64,000 nt of DNA, taken from contig NZ_JACHIW010000004.1 of the NCBI RefSeq assembly GCF_014203395.1, positions 108,817-172,816 of the forward strand, read 5' to 3'. The notes beneath the pieces were generated by a model. The model ran no database searches, had not been told where the DNA came from, and worked only from the letters and a program-made list of their open reading frames with translations. The DNA comes from Saccharopolyspora phatthalungensis (lineage in GTDB: Bacteria > Actinomycetota > Actinomycetes > Mycobacteriales > Pseudonocardiaceae). Both the position numbers and the translations under genes were made by a program. Positions 44,372 to 53,844 of the stretch are shown one piece after another; within the stretch, counting starts at the first letter, position 1; each line of letters opens with the position of its first letter.

Positions 44372-44908
44372 ATGCTGATGGCGAAGTTCACGGCACCAAG
44401 CGTATTTTTCGGCTATTCCGTCCGGGTGCGCGGAACGTTGGATGTCCGTAGTCTGAACAGCGCCTTCGGTGCGCTTCGGCAGAAGTATCCGGTGCTGGCG
44501 ACACATTTGGAGCGCGCGGACGGCGGGTATGTGATCGCCGAGCCGATGGGTCCATTGCCGGATGTTGTCATTCGCGATGGCGATGTCGACAATCCATTGG
44601 TAGGCCCGGATCTGGATCCCGGACGAATCCTGTCCCCGCTGCACATCGTCCGCGATGGGGATCTGGTGTCGCTAACGCTCCTGATTCACCATAGCATTGC
44701 GGACGGTCGCATTCTCTGGTGGTTCTGCACGATTTCTGGATTATGTACTGGCGGTGGGCCGTTTCGGAGTTTCCTGCGCCGCGTGATTCGAACTCGACGA
44801 TCCGGAAGTTGTGATCGCGCCACCGGTGTGCCTGTGTTCTGTGCCGAACCGACGCCGAACGAGTTGGGCGGCCACGCCGCCGGACAGTACCGCATCAGTC
44901 TGACATGA
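44372..44908 (+). pseudogene. Frameshifted condensation/PapA-like acyltransferase fragment
   Basis: The frame opens with SVFFGYSVRVRGTLDVRSLN, then FGALRQKYPVLATHLE, reaching IHHSIADG, the HHxxxDG catalytic motif of condensation/PapA acyltransferases. Immediately after it (near 44709) homology continues in another frame (HSLVVLHDFW), then a third, so at least two frameshifts are present. The expected ~250 further residues with the structural DFGWG-like motif are missing. Such enzymes esterify polyketide alcohols. It is broken here. Confidence 0.75.
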
Positions 44909-45090
44909 ACCCGCATGTTCCGGAATTAGAGAAGTGCGCACATTGCCCTTTTTCTTGGTTGTTAATGGACGAACGCGCATAGTCGTTTCGCCTGTGAGTG
45001 AACGCTTTAATGCAGCCTTATGGTCGGCTCATACTACGGCGCGGTGGTCGTTTCTGAATCGCTCTACGGTGAGCTGAGTGGGTGGTTTGT

Positions 45091-46150
45091 GTGTCCTTGC
45101 TGGTGCCGGAGGGGGTGAGGCGGCTTTTTCAGGTGTTGACCGGTGAGGACATGACGGATGCGGATGAGGATGCGTTGTTCGCGGTGGCGGAGCGGTTGGA
45201 GTCGGGTGCGGTGGCGGTCGAGACGTTGGGTCCGGTGGTGGGGGAGGTGGTCGAGCGGGTGCGGGGTGGGTTTTCGGGGAAGGCGGCGGACCGGTTCGCG
45301 CAGCGGTTGGCGGCGTTCGGACCGGTATTGGAGTCGGGTGGTGTGGGTTTGCGGGAGTTGGCGGGGTTTGTGCGGAATCTGGCGTTGCAGGTGCAGTATT
45401 TGAAGTTCGTGACCGTGGGTGGGTTGTTGCTGTTGGTGGCGGAGGTGGCGTGGGCGGTGGCGATGGCGGGGCCTACTGGTGGGGCGAGTATGGCGTGGTT
45501 GGCGGCGCGGTTTGCGGTGATGCGGTTGTTGCTGACTCGGTGGTGGGGTCAGTTGTTCATGCGTTTGGCGATGAGCCAGGTGGTGGGGGTGGGGTTGCAG
45601 GTGGTGATGGATGCCGGGGCGCAGGGTGTGCAGTTTGCGTTGGGGACGCGGGAGAAGTGGGATGCGGCGATGTCGGAGATGGCGGTGGGGGTGGGGTCGT
45701 TTAGTGGGTTGCTGGCGGTGCCGCTGTCGGCGTTGGGCAATGTGGTGGGTAATGCGATCGCCAAGGTGTTGGTGCGGGGTTTGGGTGACAAGATCGATGT
45801 TGAGGTGTTGGCGGCGGCGGCCAAGCATGCGGCGGAGGAGCATGCGGAGCGGTATCCGGTGGCTTCGGTGGCGAGGTTTGCTGATGTGGTGTCGAAGGAT
45901 ATTGAGGATTTCACGGGGATGTCGGTGCGGGCGATGTGGGCGGTGCGGTTTGGTCATGGGTTGGGGGAGGCGTTTGAAGAGGGCCTGACCGAGATGCTGG
46001 GCGAGGCGGGGTATGGGGCGATCAGTGGTCAGGGTGCGCAGTGGAATCCGTTCTCGTTTACCGCTGGGGTGTCGGAGGCGATCGGTTCGGGTGTCGGCAA
46101 CCTGGCGGGTCTGGCGCTGCGCGGGGAGCTGGTTCCGGCGGGCCGAGCCC
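45091..46150 (+). repeat. Near-identical N-terminal cassette, copy 1
   Basis: About 1.06 kb matching 53845-54904 base for base apart from a few substitutions. Similarity stops abruptly after the codons for AGRARD, and the linkers diverge. It looks like a recent duplication or ongoing gene conversion of the export domain. Confidence 0.9.
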
Positions 46151-49100
46151 GAGACGCCGCCCGCGAGAATGAGGATTCCGGCAACGTTGAAACTGACACC
46201 GACACCTCCGAGGACATGAAGGCGGAGTCTGCGTCGCAGTTGGACGAGAAGCAGAGCGTTTCCGATGTGGACTCCGGGGTGTCGGTACCTGTTCAACGGG
46301 CTCTAGCTAGTGAACCACCACCGGCATTCGATCTAGGTTCGGTGGGGCCGAATACTCCGATCAAGACCACTCTCCCGGTTGCCGGCTCCGGCGTCGAAAA
46401 GGCGCGGGGTCAGGACATGCCGGGCACGCCGCCACCGCCCTACAGCCCGCCTCCCGGTGCGGATCGTGTCGGCAGCGCTTCACCGACTCCCAGCGGTGGG
46501 TTAACGCCGGGGGACTCCGGTGTCGATGTGCGACCTCCGGCATACGGCCCGGCTGCCGCTGACGGTCATTCGGGCGGGAATCCGTCTGCTGTGGACAGTA
46601 CGGGTGGGTACCGGGATGGCTCACCGCTCCTTCATGGCGGGCTGATGCCGGATGGCTCCCACATCGGGGCGTCGCCACCGGCGTACAGCCCGGCTCTCGG
46701 TCATGCTCCGGAGGGGGTTGGATCGCCCGGTGTGGACGGTCGCGGTGCGCCCGGTGCGCCTTCGGATGCCGTGGCGGCCGAAACGAATTCGTCTGCGACC
46801 GCCGTGGTTCCGGCTTCGGGTGATGCGGTGTTGCCTGCGGGCCCGGCGGTGTTGCCTGCGGGCCCGGCGGTGTTGCCTGCGGATGCGATGCGGGTGTCGG
46901 TGCCGGTGGATGTGGTGTCCGGTGGTGGGGTTGCGGAGTTCGTGCGTGGACGGGTGGGGGATGGGGGCGCCGGTCCGGTGGTGTTGGTCTCCGGCGAGGG
47001 CTGGGGGGTTGGTGTGCTGTCGTCGCATCAGGCTTCGGAGGTGGCGCGAGGCGTGGGGCGTGATGTCGTTGCGTTGATGCCCGCGCGTGGTTGGCGTGGT
47101 CCACGGTGGATGTTGTTTGCACCGGACGGATCCCGGCCCCGTCCCGTGGATGGGCCCGGGCCAATTGAGGCGCCGAGCCAAGCCGGCGAGCGGCGAAACC
47201 GGCTGGATGCTTTGGGGAATTCGTCTGCTGCTGTTCCCGCGTCCTCTGCATCGACGAGCGGGGCGGGGTGGACGGCCTCGGATCTGCGTCGGGATATCGA
47301 AGGCGCCAAGGCAGTGGGTGGGCCGCGTGATGTGGCGGTGCGGATCGTGCAGGGCACGCATGACGTGGTTGCGCTGGCTCGGGGCGAGGCAGGCGTGTCG
47401 CTGGATGATGTGGTGTCCTTGGTCGAGGCGAGGGTTGCCGAGCGTGGGCGTGATCAGGCGCTGCGGTTTGCCCGGGAATTGGCCGCCAAGCTCGATACCG
47501 AGGGAACGGGGCTGACTGTCCACGCCGGAGCGGGACAAGATTCGCCGGAGGATCCCACGGTATTCGCTAGACCTGCGAACAGCGGCGGGACCAGTGGAAC
47601 GGCCGCTGGACAGGCGGATGATCTGATGTGGTGGTCGTTGGATCCGTTGGCGCCTTCCTGGGATCCTTGGGGTCTTGCCGCGGACGCTGGGGTCGCTGCG
47701 GGTTCGATGGATTCGGTTGGTGAAGGCAGTGGCCGTGGCCGCGCCGATGATTCGGTTGATGAAGGTGCTGCGAGTAGCCCGGTGGGGCATGGTGAGCGGG
47801 CCGAAAGGCTTGATAGCGCGACGCAATTGCGGGAGGCGGCGCGGGCGGAGGCGCGTCGTGCTCGGGACGCCGGTGAGCCCTACACCAACGCGGGGTTGGG
47901 AAAGAAGTTCGGAATGGGCAGGGAGTGGGGTCGCCAGCGACTTAAGGAAATCAGCGGAGATGGTGGCGTGACGCGGGTGGCATTGCAGGAGAAGACGCGG
48001 GAGGCGGCGCGGGCGGAGGCGCGTCGTGCTCGTGACGCCGGTGAGCCCTACACCAGCATGGACCTGGCGAAAAAGTACGGGAAGGGCAAGGATTGGGGCC
48101 GTCAGCGGCTTATCGAGCTCAGCACCGAGGGTGCCGTGACGTGGTCGGCATTGCCGGAGCAGTCGCGGGAGGCGACGGGGGAACTGGCGCGCGAACTTGA
48201 TACCCGAGTGGCTGAATTGGCCACCTACGCCGGTCCACCGGAAGATTTCCCGATCTTGGCGGAGACGGCGGACGGCGGTGCGATTGGCGCTATGTCCGCA
48301 GCGTCGGCGGTTGATTCGTTGGCGATCGAGGCGTGGGCGTGGGGGCTTTGGCAGGCTGACGTAACGGGTGTGGGGTCGTCGTCAGCGGGGTTTTCGGAGG
48401 CGGCCGAGCGGTCCCGGTTGGTTTCTGAGTTGACGGTGTCGGTAGATGAGTTACGGGGGCTTTTGCGCGATGCGCCGCCGGGCTACCGGCCTGGGTTGCT
48501 TCAGCGGGCCGAGCTGTGGTCGAACACGTTGGGGCGGGGCGGGTTCGATGCTGCGGACCTGACGGGCCTGCGGAAGCGGGTGAACGATGCCGGGGCGTTG
48601 GTCGAGCGGGTGCGAAGTGAGTTGGCGTCTCGTTCCGCGTCTGGGTGGTTCCAGCTCGCCGGCCTCGACTTCGGGCCGGGTGGGCAGGCGCACTCGGGCA
48701 CGGACGCGGCGGGGCCGTCGGTCTCTGTTGCGGACACCGGTCGCGGTGTCGGCGGATCCACTTCGATCGACGAGGGCAGTGACGGCAACCGGGGGCATGC
48801 CGATGATTTGGTCGATGTGACTGCGGCACAGGGCTCGCTGGGGGGTTCGCTGGGGGGTTCGCTGGGGTCAAGTGACGGAGCGGAGACGCATGATGATGCG
48901 GAGCGGCTGCGGGAGGCGGGGCGGGCGGAGGCGCGTCGTGCACGTGACGCCGGTGAGCCTTACACCGCCGTCACATTGGCGAAAAGGTTCGGAAGGCACC
49001 GGAATTGGGGTCGCCGCCGGATTCTGGAGACCACGGCCTTCGATGCCGATACCGAACTGCCGTTATCGCAGCGGGAGCAGGTGCGGGAGGCGGCGCGGGC

Positions 49101-52100
49101 GGAGGCGCGTCGTGCACGCGACGCGGGTGAACCCTGCAGCGGTGCGGAGTTGGGGAGGAAATTCGGCAGGACCGACAGGTGGGGTCGGCACCGGCTTGAG
49201 GAAATCCGCGAGGAGGGTGGCTTAACCAAGGTGGCGTCGCGGCGCCAGGAGAAACACCACGTGCAGGAGGCGGCGCGGACGGAGGCGCGTCGTGCACGCG
49301 ACGAGGGCGAACCCTACAGCGGTGCGGCGTTGGGGAGGAAGTTCGGAAAGAGCGAGAGGTGGGGTCGGGAGCGGCTTGACGAGATCAATGATGAGGATGG
49401 TACGACCCTGTGGGATTCGCAGTTGCGGACGCAGGCGCGGGTGCAGGCGCGTCGCGCACGTGATGCGGGCGAGCCTTACAGCGCGGCGGCGTTAGGGGCG
49501 AAGTTCGGAAAGGGAGTGAAGTGGGGGTCGGCGCGGCTTCTTGAGATCAGGGACGGGGTGGGGCGTGTTCGGTCTGCGGACGTGGCCGCGGGGTCGCGGT
49601 CGGCTTCTGAGTCGGAGGTTCTGGCGGGGCGGACGGAGGCTGGTCGGCAGGGGGTTGTGCAGGCTTTCCCGGAGGCGGTGGAAGGTGATGTGGCGGGTGT
49701 GGGGTCGTCGGGTGTGGAGGTGGCGGAGCGGTCGCGGTTGGTGTCCGAGTTGACGGGGTCGGTCGCCGCGTTGCGGGGTCTTGTGGCCGATGAGCCGGAA
49801 GGTTATCCGCCCGCGTTGCGGGAGCGGGTTGGGCTGTGGTCGGCGATGCTGGCGGGGCGTTGTCTCGATGATATGACGCTGGCCGATTTGCGGAAGCGGG
49901 CGCACGATGCAGCGGCATTGGTCGAGCAAGTCCGCGGTGAGATGCAGTCTCGTCCCGGGCCTGAGTCGCTCCAGGGTCCCGACTTCGGACCGGGCGGCGA
50001 CCTGGTTGAGTCACGGCCGTCGGCGTCTGTTGCGGACACTGATCACGGAGTTGGCGCAACGATCGGTGACGGCAGCGCCCGCAAGCGAGGACGCGCCCAC
50101 GATTCGGCCGATGAGGGTGCGGCGCGCAGGGCTGCGGGTCCGAGTCGGACGACGGCACCTACGCACCGTGAAGCGGAACAGTTGAAGGCGGCGGCGCGTG
50201 ACGAGGCGCGGCGCGCCCGTGACGTGGGCGAGCCCTACAACGGCAAGGGGTTGGGGGAGAAGTTCGGGAAGAGCGCCAGGTGGGGTCGGGAGCGGCTTAA
50301 TGAGATCAAGGCTGAGGGGGGTGTGAGCAGGCAGGATCTGGAGGAGCGGGAGCGCGAGAACGCCCGCGCGGCGGCGCGGCGTGCTCGTGACGCGGGTCGG
50401 CCCTACTCCGGTCTGATGTTGGCCAGGGAGTTCGGCCGAGGGGCGGATTGGGGTCTAGCGCGGCTTGCGGAGATTCGGGAAGAGGGTGGTTTGACCCGGT
50501 CGGGTGCGATTGAGCAGGAACGGGAGGCGGCGCGTGCGGAGGCGCGTCGTGCTCGTGACGCCGGCACTTCCTACAACGGCAAGGAGTTGGGGGAGAAGTT
50601 CGGAAAGAGCGAAGGGTGGGGCTGGCAGCGGATTCGGGAGGTGCGAGAGGAGGACGGTGAATTAACCACTGCGGTATCACGCTCAGGGGGTGCCGTGCCG
50701 ACGGTGGGTTCGCCGGAGGAGGTAGGTGCGGCTGAGCGGACGTGGTTGGTTGCTGAGTTGTCGGGGTCGGTGAGTTTGTTGCGGCCGTTTTTGGTTGATG
50801 GGTCGGTGTCGTATGTGCCTGAGTTGCGGGCGCGGGTGGAGCGGTGGTCGGACATTGTGCGGGAGGGGGTGTTGGGTGGTGTGGATGTTGGGGTGTTGCG
50901 GAATGAGGTGGGGGCTGCTGGGGATGCGGTGGGGATGGTGCGGCGGGCGCGGCGTGATGCGGCGGTGCGGGAGTTGAATGCGCTGGTGGTGGAGGCTGAT
51001 GCGGCGTTGCGGGAGGTGATGGGTTGGCAGGGTGCTGATGCGGTGGCGGGGTTGTTTGCTGCTGCTGATGCGGTGTTGGGTGGTGGGGCGGTGGATTCGG
51101 TGCGGTTGGTGATGGCGCATCAATTGTTGCGGGCTCCGGGGGATCGGGCGGCTGCCGAGGCGCTGCGGCAGCGACTGCACGAGTACATGACCGCGAGCAT
51201 GAATGTGAGTGGGGCTGGTAGACAGGCGCCGATTGACGGTCGGTCTGTCCCGCACCCGGATGATGAGGCATCGGCGGTTGAAACGGTGCACGCGGCCGAC
51301 GATCTGGGTAGCGACGACGCTATGGGGCAGGAGCGGCGTGCCTTGCTGAAGCGGCTGCATGAGTTGGTGGATGCGGGTGATGGTGACCGGCCGAGCGATG
51401 GCGGTGTCCAAGATCGCGCAGCTGCTGCGCGCCGACCGGAAACGGTTGTGGAGCAACATCAGACGGACACCTCCACCGGCAAGACCGGGGCGAAACGTCG
51501 TCGTTCTTGGCCTAGGGGCGGAGCAAGTCAGAGCGAGCCGGCGGGGCGAGAAGAGGCGGCGGCATCGACCGCGCGGCATTCGGAAGCCCCCTCGACCCCG
51601 GCGGAGTTGGCGTCTGACGGGCCGGTGTCGGTGGCGGACGTGGTCGATGGTTTGAAAGGGTTGGCGGCGCAGGTCTCCGGTGAGGTGAGTACCGAGCCGG
51701 GTACAGAGTTGTTGGGGCCGGATGTGTTGGGGTTGCGGGTGATTCCGGAGCCGTTGGCGGCGTTGCGGGGTAGGGATTACTCGAATTTGAGTGTTGCGCA
51801 GGGGATCGGTTTCCTGCAGCGGATGGACATGTTGTCGGGTGCGACACCGACGCGGGAGGAGATCGACCCGGCGAACTTGGACAACAACGGTGACGTTGAG
51901 GTGCTGGAGTCTGATTGGCCGGAGGAGGAGCTGGCGCACTGGGAAGGCCTGGGGGTTGCGCGCGCCTCCCTTCCCGACAAGCGGCGGATTCCGTTGATCA
52001 TGCATGCGATCTGGGTGGGTAGCCCGTTACGGGACGACGGCGGTCCGCGACGGCGGTTCATGGCCAATTTCGGCGCGGCGGCAACCAGGTTCAACAACAT

Positions 52101-53214
52101 GTTGCCGGTGTTGTGGACCGACGTGCCGCGGGCGGTGATCGAACAAGCGCTGGAGACCGATGCGCCGGCCGAGGGCCGCGATTCGTTGGCCGGTGTGCGG
52201 GAGATGGTCGAGTGGGCGCGTGAGCGCGATATCGCCCTGGTGAATGTGTGGGAGGTGGCCAACCGGGATTCGCCGCTGGACTTGCAGGCGTTCTTCGCGA
52301 TGGAGATGTACAAGCTGTCGGGGCCTGGGTGGGCCGCGGCGAGTGACATCCTCCGGGTCCACCTGGAGCGCTTCGGTGGCTTCTACGCCGATGGTGACGA
52401 AGTGGTCAAGGATCTTTCCGGGCTTCATCATGTGCTTGAGTCGCCGCACGGGTTCGCCATCCAAGCCAATGAGCGGTACGACCGCCGGCAACCCGCTATG
52501 TTCGTGAACAACTCGGCGCTGGTACTGGTCAAGGATCACCCGTTCTGGCGTTTCTATCGGGAGCAGATTCGGGAAAATTACGCCGAAACCCACGACGCAT
52601 TGTTCGACCGGATGCCCGGTGTCATGCGGGACTTCGTGCAAAACAACCTTGATCACCCGTTTGCCAGGCCACGTCGGTACTCGACCACCTGGCGGACCGG
52701 GCCGCAGCTGCTTCGGAGCCTGCTAAGCAGGATTGGATACAGCGAGTTTCCGTTGTTCCGCGGTGTGACGATGGGGGGCTCCGCCAGCTGGGTTCCTAGC
52801 GGTGCGCGGCCGCAGCCGGGGCACGACCAGAAAATTCCGGCCGATGATCTGGCGGGCACGGTTGACATGGCTGCGAAGTTGGTGCATACGTTGGTGCGGG
52901 AGCTGTTCAACCGGCCCGGCGACGTGCATCTTTTCGCGATCGAGCCGGCCCTTGGCAGGCATGAGAATCCGGACGTGGCCTTGGCGGGGGCGTTGCGGTT
53001 CATCTCGTCACGTCCGGAGTTGGCGTCGTTGGTGCGCTCGGTGACGAACGCGCGGTGGGAGAACGGGGCGCGGCGGCGTTTCGTGTTGCCCACCGACGTG
53101 TGGGACCTGCTGGAACCCCAGCCCGGCAGGTATGCGTGGCGCCTGGGCGAAGGGACTTTCCCGGTGCGGATGAGGTCGCAGGAAAAATCGCCCGGTCACG
53201 CGGCGCCGGAGTAG
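45091..53214 (+). CDS. Giant WXG100-like polymorphic toxin with HTH-like repeats and TcdB-like glycosyltransferase C-terminus
   Basis: 2707 residues from GTG 45091, chosen because the paralogue at 53845 starts at the equivalent codon; in-frame GTG 45082 is possible. Residues 1-352: WXG100/CpnT-like N-terminal domain with a long hydrophobic stretch at about 107-148. About 353-727: Pro/Gly/Ser-rich linker with PPPPYSPP-type motifs. 729-813: VQGTHDVV-type helical module. Then nine HTH-like repeats in clusters of 2, 4 and 3, separated by another helical module (RSRLVSELTxSVxxLRGL). 2290-2707: glycosyltransferase with IWVG near 2306, SD at 2418-2419, LR, and a D2434-x-D2436 metal motif, closely following the AAASDILR...GGxYxDxD pattern of TcdA/TcdB-type (GT44) toxins. 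No signal peptide; export by an unlinked type VII-like route is inferred. No immunity gene follows. Confidence 0.85.
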   Translation: MSLLVPEGVRRLFQVLTGEDMTDADEDALFAVAERLESGAVAVETLGPVVGEVVERVRGGFSGKAADRFAQRLAAFGPVLESGGVGLRELAGFVRNLALQVQYLKFVTVGGLLLLVAEVAWAVAMAGPTGGASMAWLAARFAVMRLLLTRWWGQLFMRLAMSQVVGVGLQVVMDAGAQGVQFALGTREKWDAAMSEMAVGVGSFSGLLAVPLSALGNVVGNAIAKVLVRGLGDKIDVEVLAAAAKHAAEEHAERYPVASVARFADVVSKDIEDFTGMSVRAMWAVRFGHGLGEAFEEGLTEMLGEAGYGAISGQGAQWNPFSFTAGVSEAIGSGVGNLAGLALRGELVPAGRARDAARENEDSGNVETDTDTSEDMKAESASQLDEKQSVSDVDSGVSVPVQRALASEPPPAFDLGSVGPNTPIKTTLPVAGSGVEKARGQDMPGTPPPPYSPPPGADRVGSASPTPSGGLTPGDSGVDVRPPAYGPAAADGHSGGNPSAVDSTGGYRDGSPLLHGGLMPDGSHIGASPPAYSPALGHAPEGVGSPGVDGRGAPGAPSDAVAAETNSSATAVVPASGDAVLPAGPAVLPAGPAVLPADAMRVSVPVDVVSGGGVAEFVRGRVGDGGAGPVVLVSGEGWGVGVLSSHQASEVARGVGRDVVALMPARGWRGPRWMLFAPDGSRPRPVDGPGPIEAPSQAGERRNRLDALGNSSAAVPASSASTSGAGWTASDLRRDIEGAKAVGGPRDVAVRIVQGTHDVVALARGEAGVSLDDVVSLVEARVAERGRDQALRFARELAAKLDTEGTGLTVHAGAGQDSPEDPTVFARPANSGGTSGTAAGQADDLMWWSLDPLAPSWDPWGLAADAGVAAGSMDSVGEGSGRGRADDSVDEGAASSPVGHGERAERLDSATQLREAARAEARRARDAGEPYTNAGLGKKFGMGREWGRQRLKEISGDGGVTRVALQEKTREAARAEARRARDAGEPYTSMDLAKKYGKGKDWGRQRLIELSTEGAVTWSALPEQSREATGELARELDTRVAELATYAGPPEDFPILAETADGGAIGAMSAASAVDSLAIEAWAWGLWQADVTGVGSSSAGFSEAAERSRLVSELTVSVDELRGLLRDAPPGYRPGLLQRAELWSNTLGRGGFDAADLTGLRKRVNDAGALVERVRSELASRSASGWFQLAGLDFGPGGQAHSGTDAAGPSVSVADTGRGVGGSTSIDEGSDGNRGHADDLVDVTAAQGSLGGSLGGSLGSSDGAETHDDAERLREAGRAEARRARDAGEPYTAVTLAKRFGRHRNWGRRRILETTAFDADTELPLSQREQVREAARAEARRARDAGEPCSGAELGRKFGRTDRWGRHRLEEIREEGGLTKVASRRQEKHHVQEAARTEARRARDEGEPYSGAALGRKFGKSERWGRERLDEINDEDGTTLWDSQLRTQARVQARRARDAGEPYSAAALGAKFGKGVKWGSARLLEIRDGVGRVRSADVAAGSRSASESEVLAGRTEAGRQGVVQAFPEAVEGDVAGVGSSGVEVAERSRLVSELTGSVAALRGLVADEPEGYPPALRERVGLWSAMLAGRCLDDMTLADLRKRAHDAAALVEQVRGEMQSRPGPESLQGPDFGPGGDLVESRPSASVADTDHGVGATIGDGSARKRGRAHDSADEGAARRAAGPSRTTAPTHREAEQLKAAARDEARRARDVGEPYNGKGLGEKFGKSARWGRERLNEIKAEGGVSRQDLEERERENARAAARRARDAGRPYSGLMLAREFGRGADWGLARLAEIREEGGLTRSGAIEQEREAARAEARRARDAGTSYNGKELGEKFGKSEGWGWQRIREVREEDGELTTAVSRSGGAVPTVGSPEEVGAAERTWLVAELSGSVSLLRPFLVDGSVSYVPELRARVERWSDIVREGVLGGVDVGVLRNEVGAAGDAVGMVRRARRDAAVRELNALVVEADAALREVMGWQGADAVAGLFAAADAVLGGGAVDSVRLVMAHQLLRAPGDRAAAEALRQRLHEYMTASMNVSGAGRQAPIDGRSVPHPDDEASAVETVHAADDLGSDDAMGQERRALLKRLHELVDAGDGDRPSDGGVQDRAAAARRPETVVEQHQTDTSTGKTGAKRRRSWPRGGASQSEPAGREEAAASTARHSEAPSTPAELASDGPVSVADVVDGLKGLAAQVSGEVSTEPGTELLGPDVLGLRVIPEPLAALRGRDYSNLSVAQGIGFLQRMDMLSGATPTREEIDPANLDNNGDVEVLESDWPEEELAHWEGLGVARASLPDKRRIPLIMHAIWVGSPLRDDGGPRRRFMANFGAAATRFNNMLPVLWTDVPRAVIEQALETDAPAEGRDSLAGVREMVEWARERDIALVNVWEVANRDSPLDLQAFFAMEMYKLSGPGWAAASDILRVHLERFGGFYADGDEVVKDLSGLHHVLESPHGFAIQANERYDRRQPAMFVNNSALVLVKDHPFWRFYREQIRENYAETHDALFDRMPGVMRDFVQNNLDHPFARPRRYSTTWRTGPQLLRSLLSRIGYSEFPLFRGVTMGGSASWVPSGARPQPGHDQKIPADDLAGTVDMAAKLVHTLVRELFNRPGDVHLFAIEPALGRHENPDVALAGALRFISSRPELASLVRSVTNARWENGARRRFVLPTDVWDLLEPQPGRYAWRLGEGTFPVRMRSQEKSPGHAAPE
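47833..48126 (+). repeat. HTH-like repeat cluster 1 of giant gene 1 (2 units)
   Basis: Units begin at 47833 and 48001. Consensus pieces per unit: EARRARDAGEPY, then LxxKFGxGxxWGRQRL, then EI/EL. Part of the protein at 45091. Confidence 0.85.
48913..49560 (+). repeat. HTH-like repeat cluster 2 of giant gene 1 (4 units)
   Basis: Units begin near 48913, 49087, 49267 and 49423. Each has the EARRARDAGEPY helix, LGRKFGKSxRWG turn-helix and RLxEI end; the first has a variant RNWGRRRI. Spacing is about 55-60 codons. Confidence 0.85.
50188..50655 (+). repeat. HTH-like repeat cluster 3 of giant gene 1 (3 units)
   Basis: Units begin near 50188, 50356 and 50524. The basic motif RKRGR at 50080-50094 precedes the cluster. 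Confidence 0.85.
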
Positions 53215-53844
53215 CCGACGCGACCAGGGCGTGGTGCCTGCCCGGGCGTCGGCGGTTGCGACCCGGCGCATCCGCTGGTGTTGCCCCCGGGGCGTGCCCA
53301 GCGGCGATATTCAGGCCACGCGGGTGTCCGGCCACGAGGGGGTTCCGCCCGATAGGGGGATTGATTGGGGCGGTGCAGGGTGCTTTTCGGGTATTTGGTG
53401 GGCCGGTCAGCGACGGGATAATTGGGTGCGCGCGGGCAAGATCGTGTCGCTTTTCGGGAAAGCAGCGTTGAGTGTTCGGCGTTGGGAAAGCCATACTCGG
53501 GGGGTTGGTGGCATAGGCACGGGCGACGGGAGCCATGAGGGATCTTGCCGAGTGCGCGCGTGTTTGGCTGCACGAGACCGAATTGGTTGCGTGCGGTGCT
53601 CAGGGATGAGGGGCTGGCCCTGGTGACCGAGCGGCAGGTGCCGCTCGGATGCCGTAATGCCGGGTCTGATGAGCCGATGCCGGCCGCGACGATCTGTGTG
53701 CCCAGAGATGGCGCGAATTCCTGTCCGGTTGTCTAATGCCGGTCCGCTTGATGGGGACGGTTGAGTGACGCGTACCGCTCCCCGCGCAACGGCCTCGGAG
53801 TCGCGGCCTGACCTGGTTCGTGTGAGCTGATTGGGTGATCTCGG
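53215..53844. other. Intergenic region between the two giant genes
   Basis: 630 bases where an immunity gene would be expected. I see only short frames: a 24-codon frame from 53535 (MRDLAECARVWLHETELVAC) ending in TGA, and a continuation in another frame to 53736. Neither resembles an immunity protein. The last bases before 53845 resemble those before 45091, so the duplicated segment includes some promoter-proximal DNA. Confidence 0.4.

Noticed and set aside
45064..46296. Long minus-strand frame rich in His, Pro and Arg opposite the first giant gene, and its twin at 53407-54711
   Set aside because: Both are mirror frames of the duplicated N-terminal domain with no protein-like pattern.
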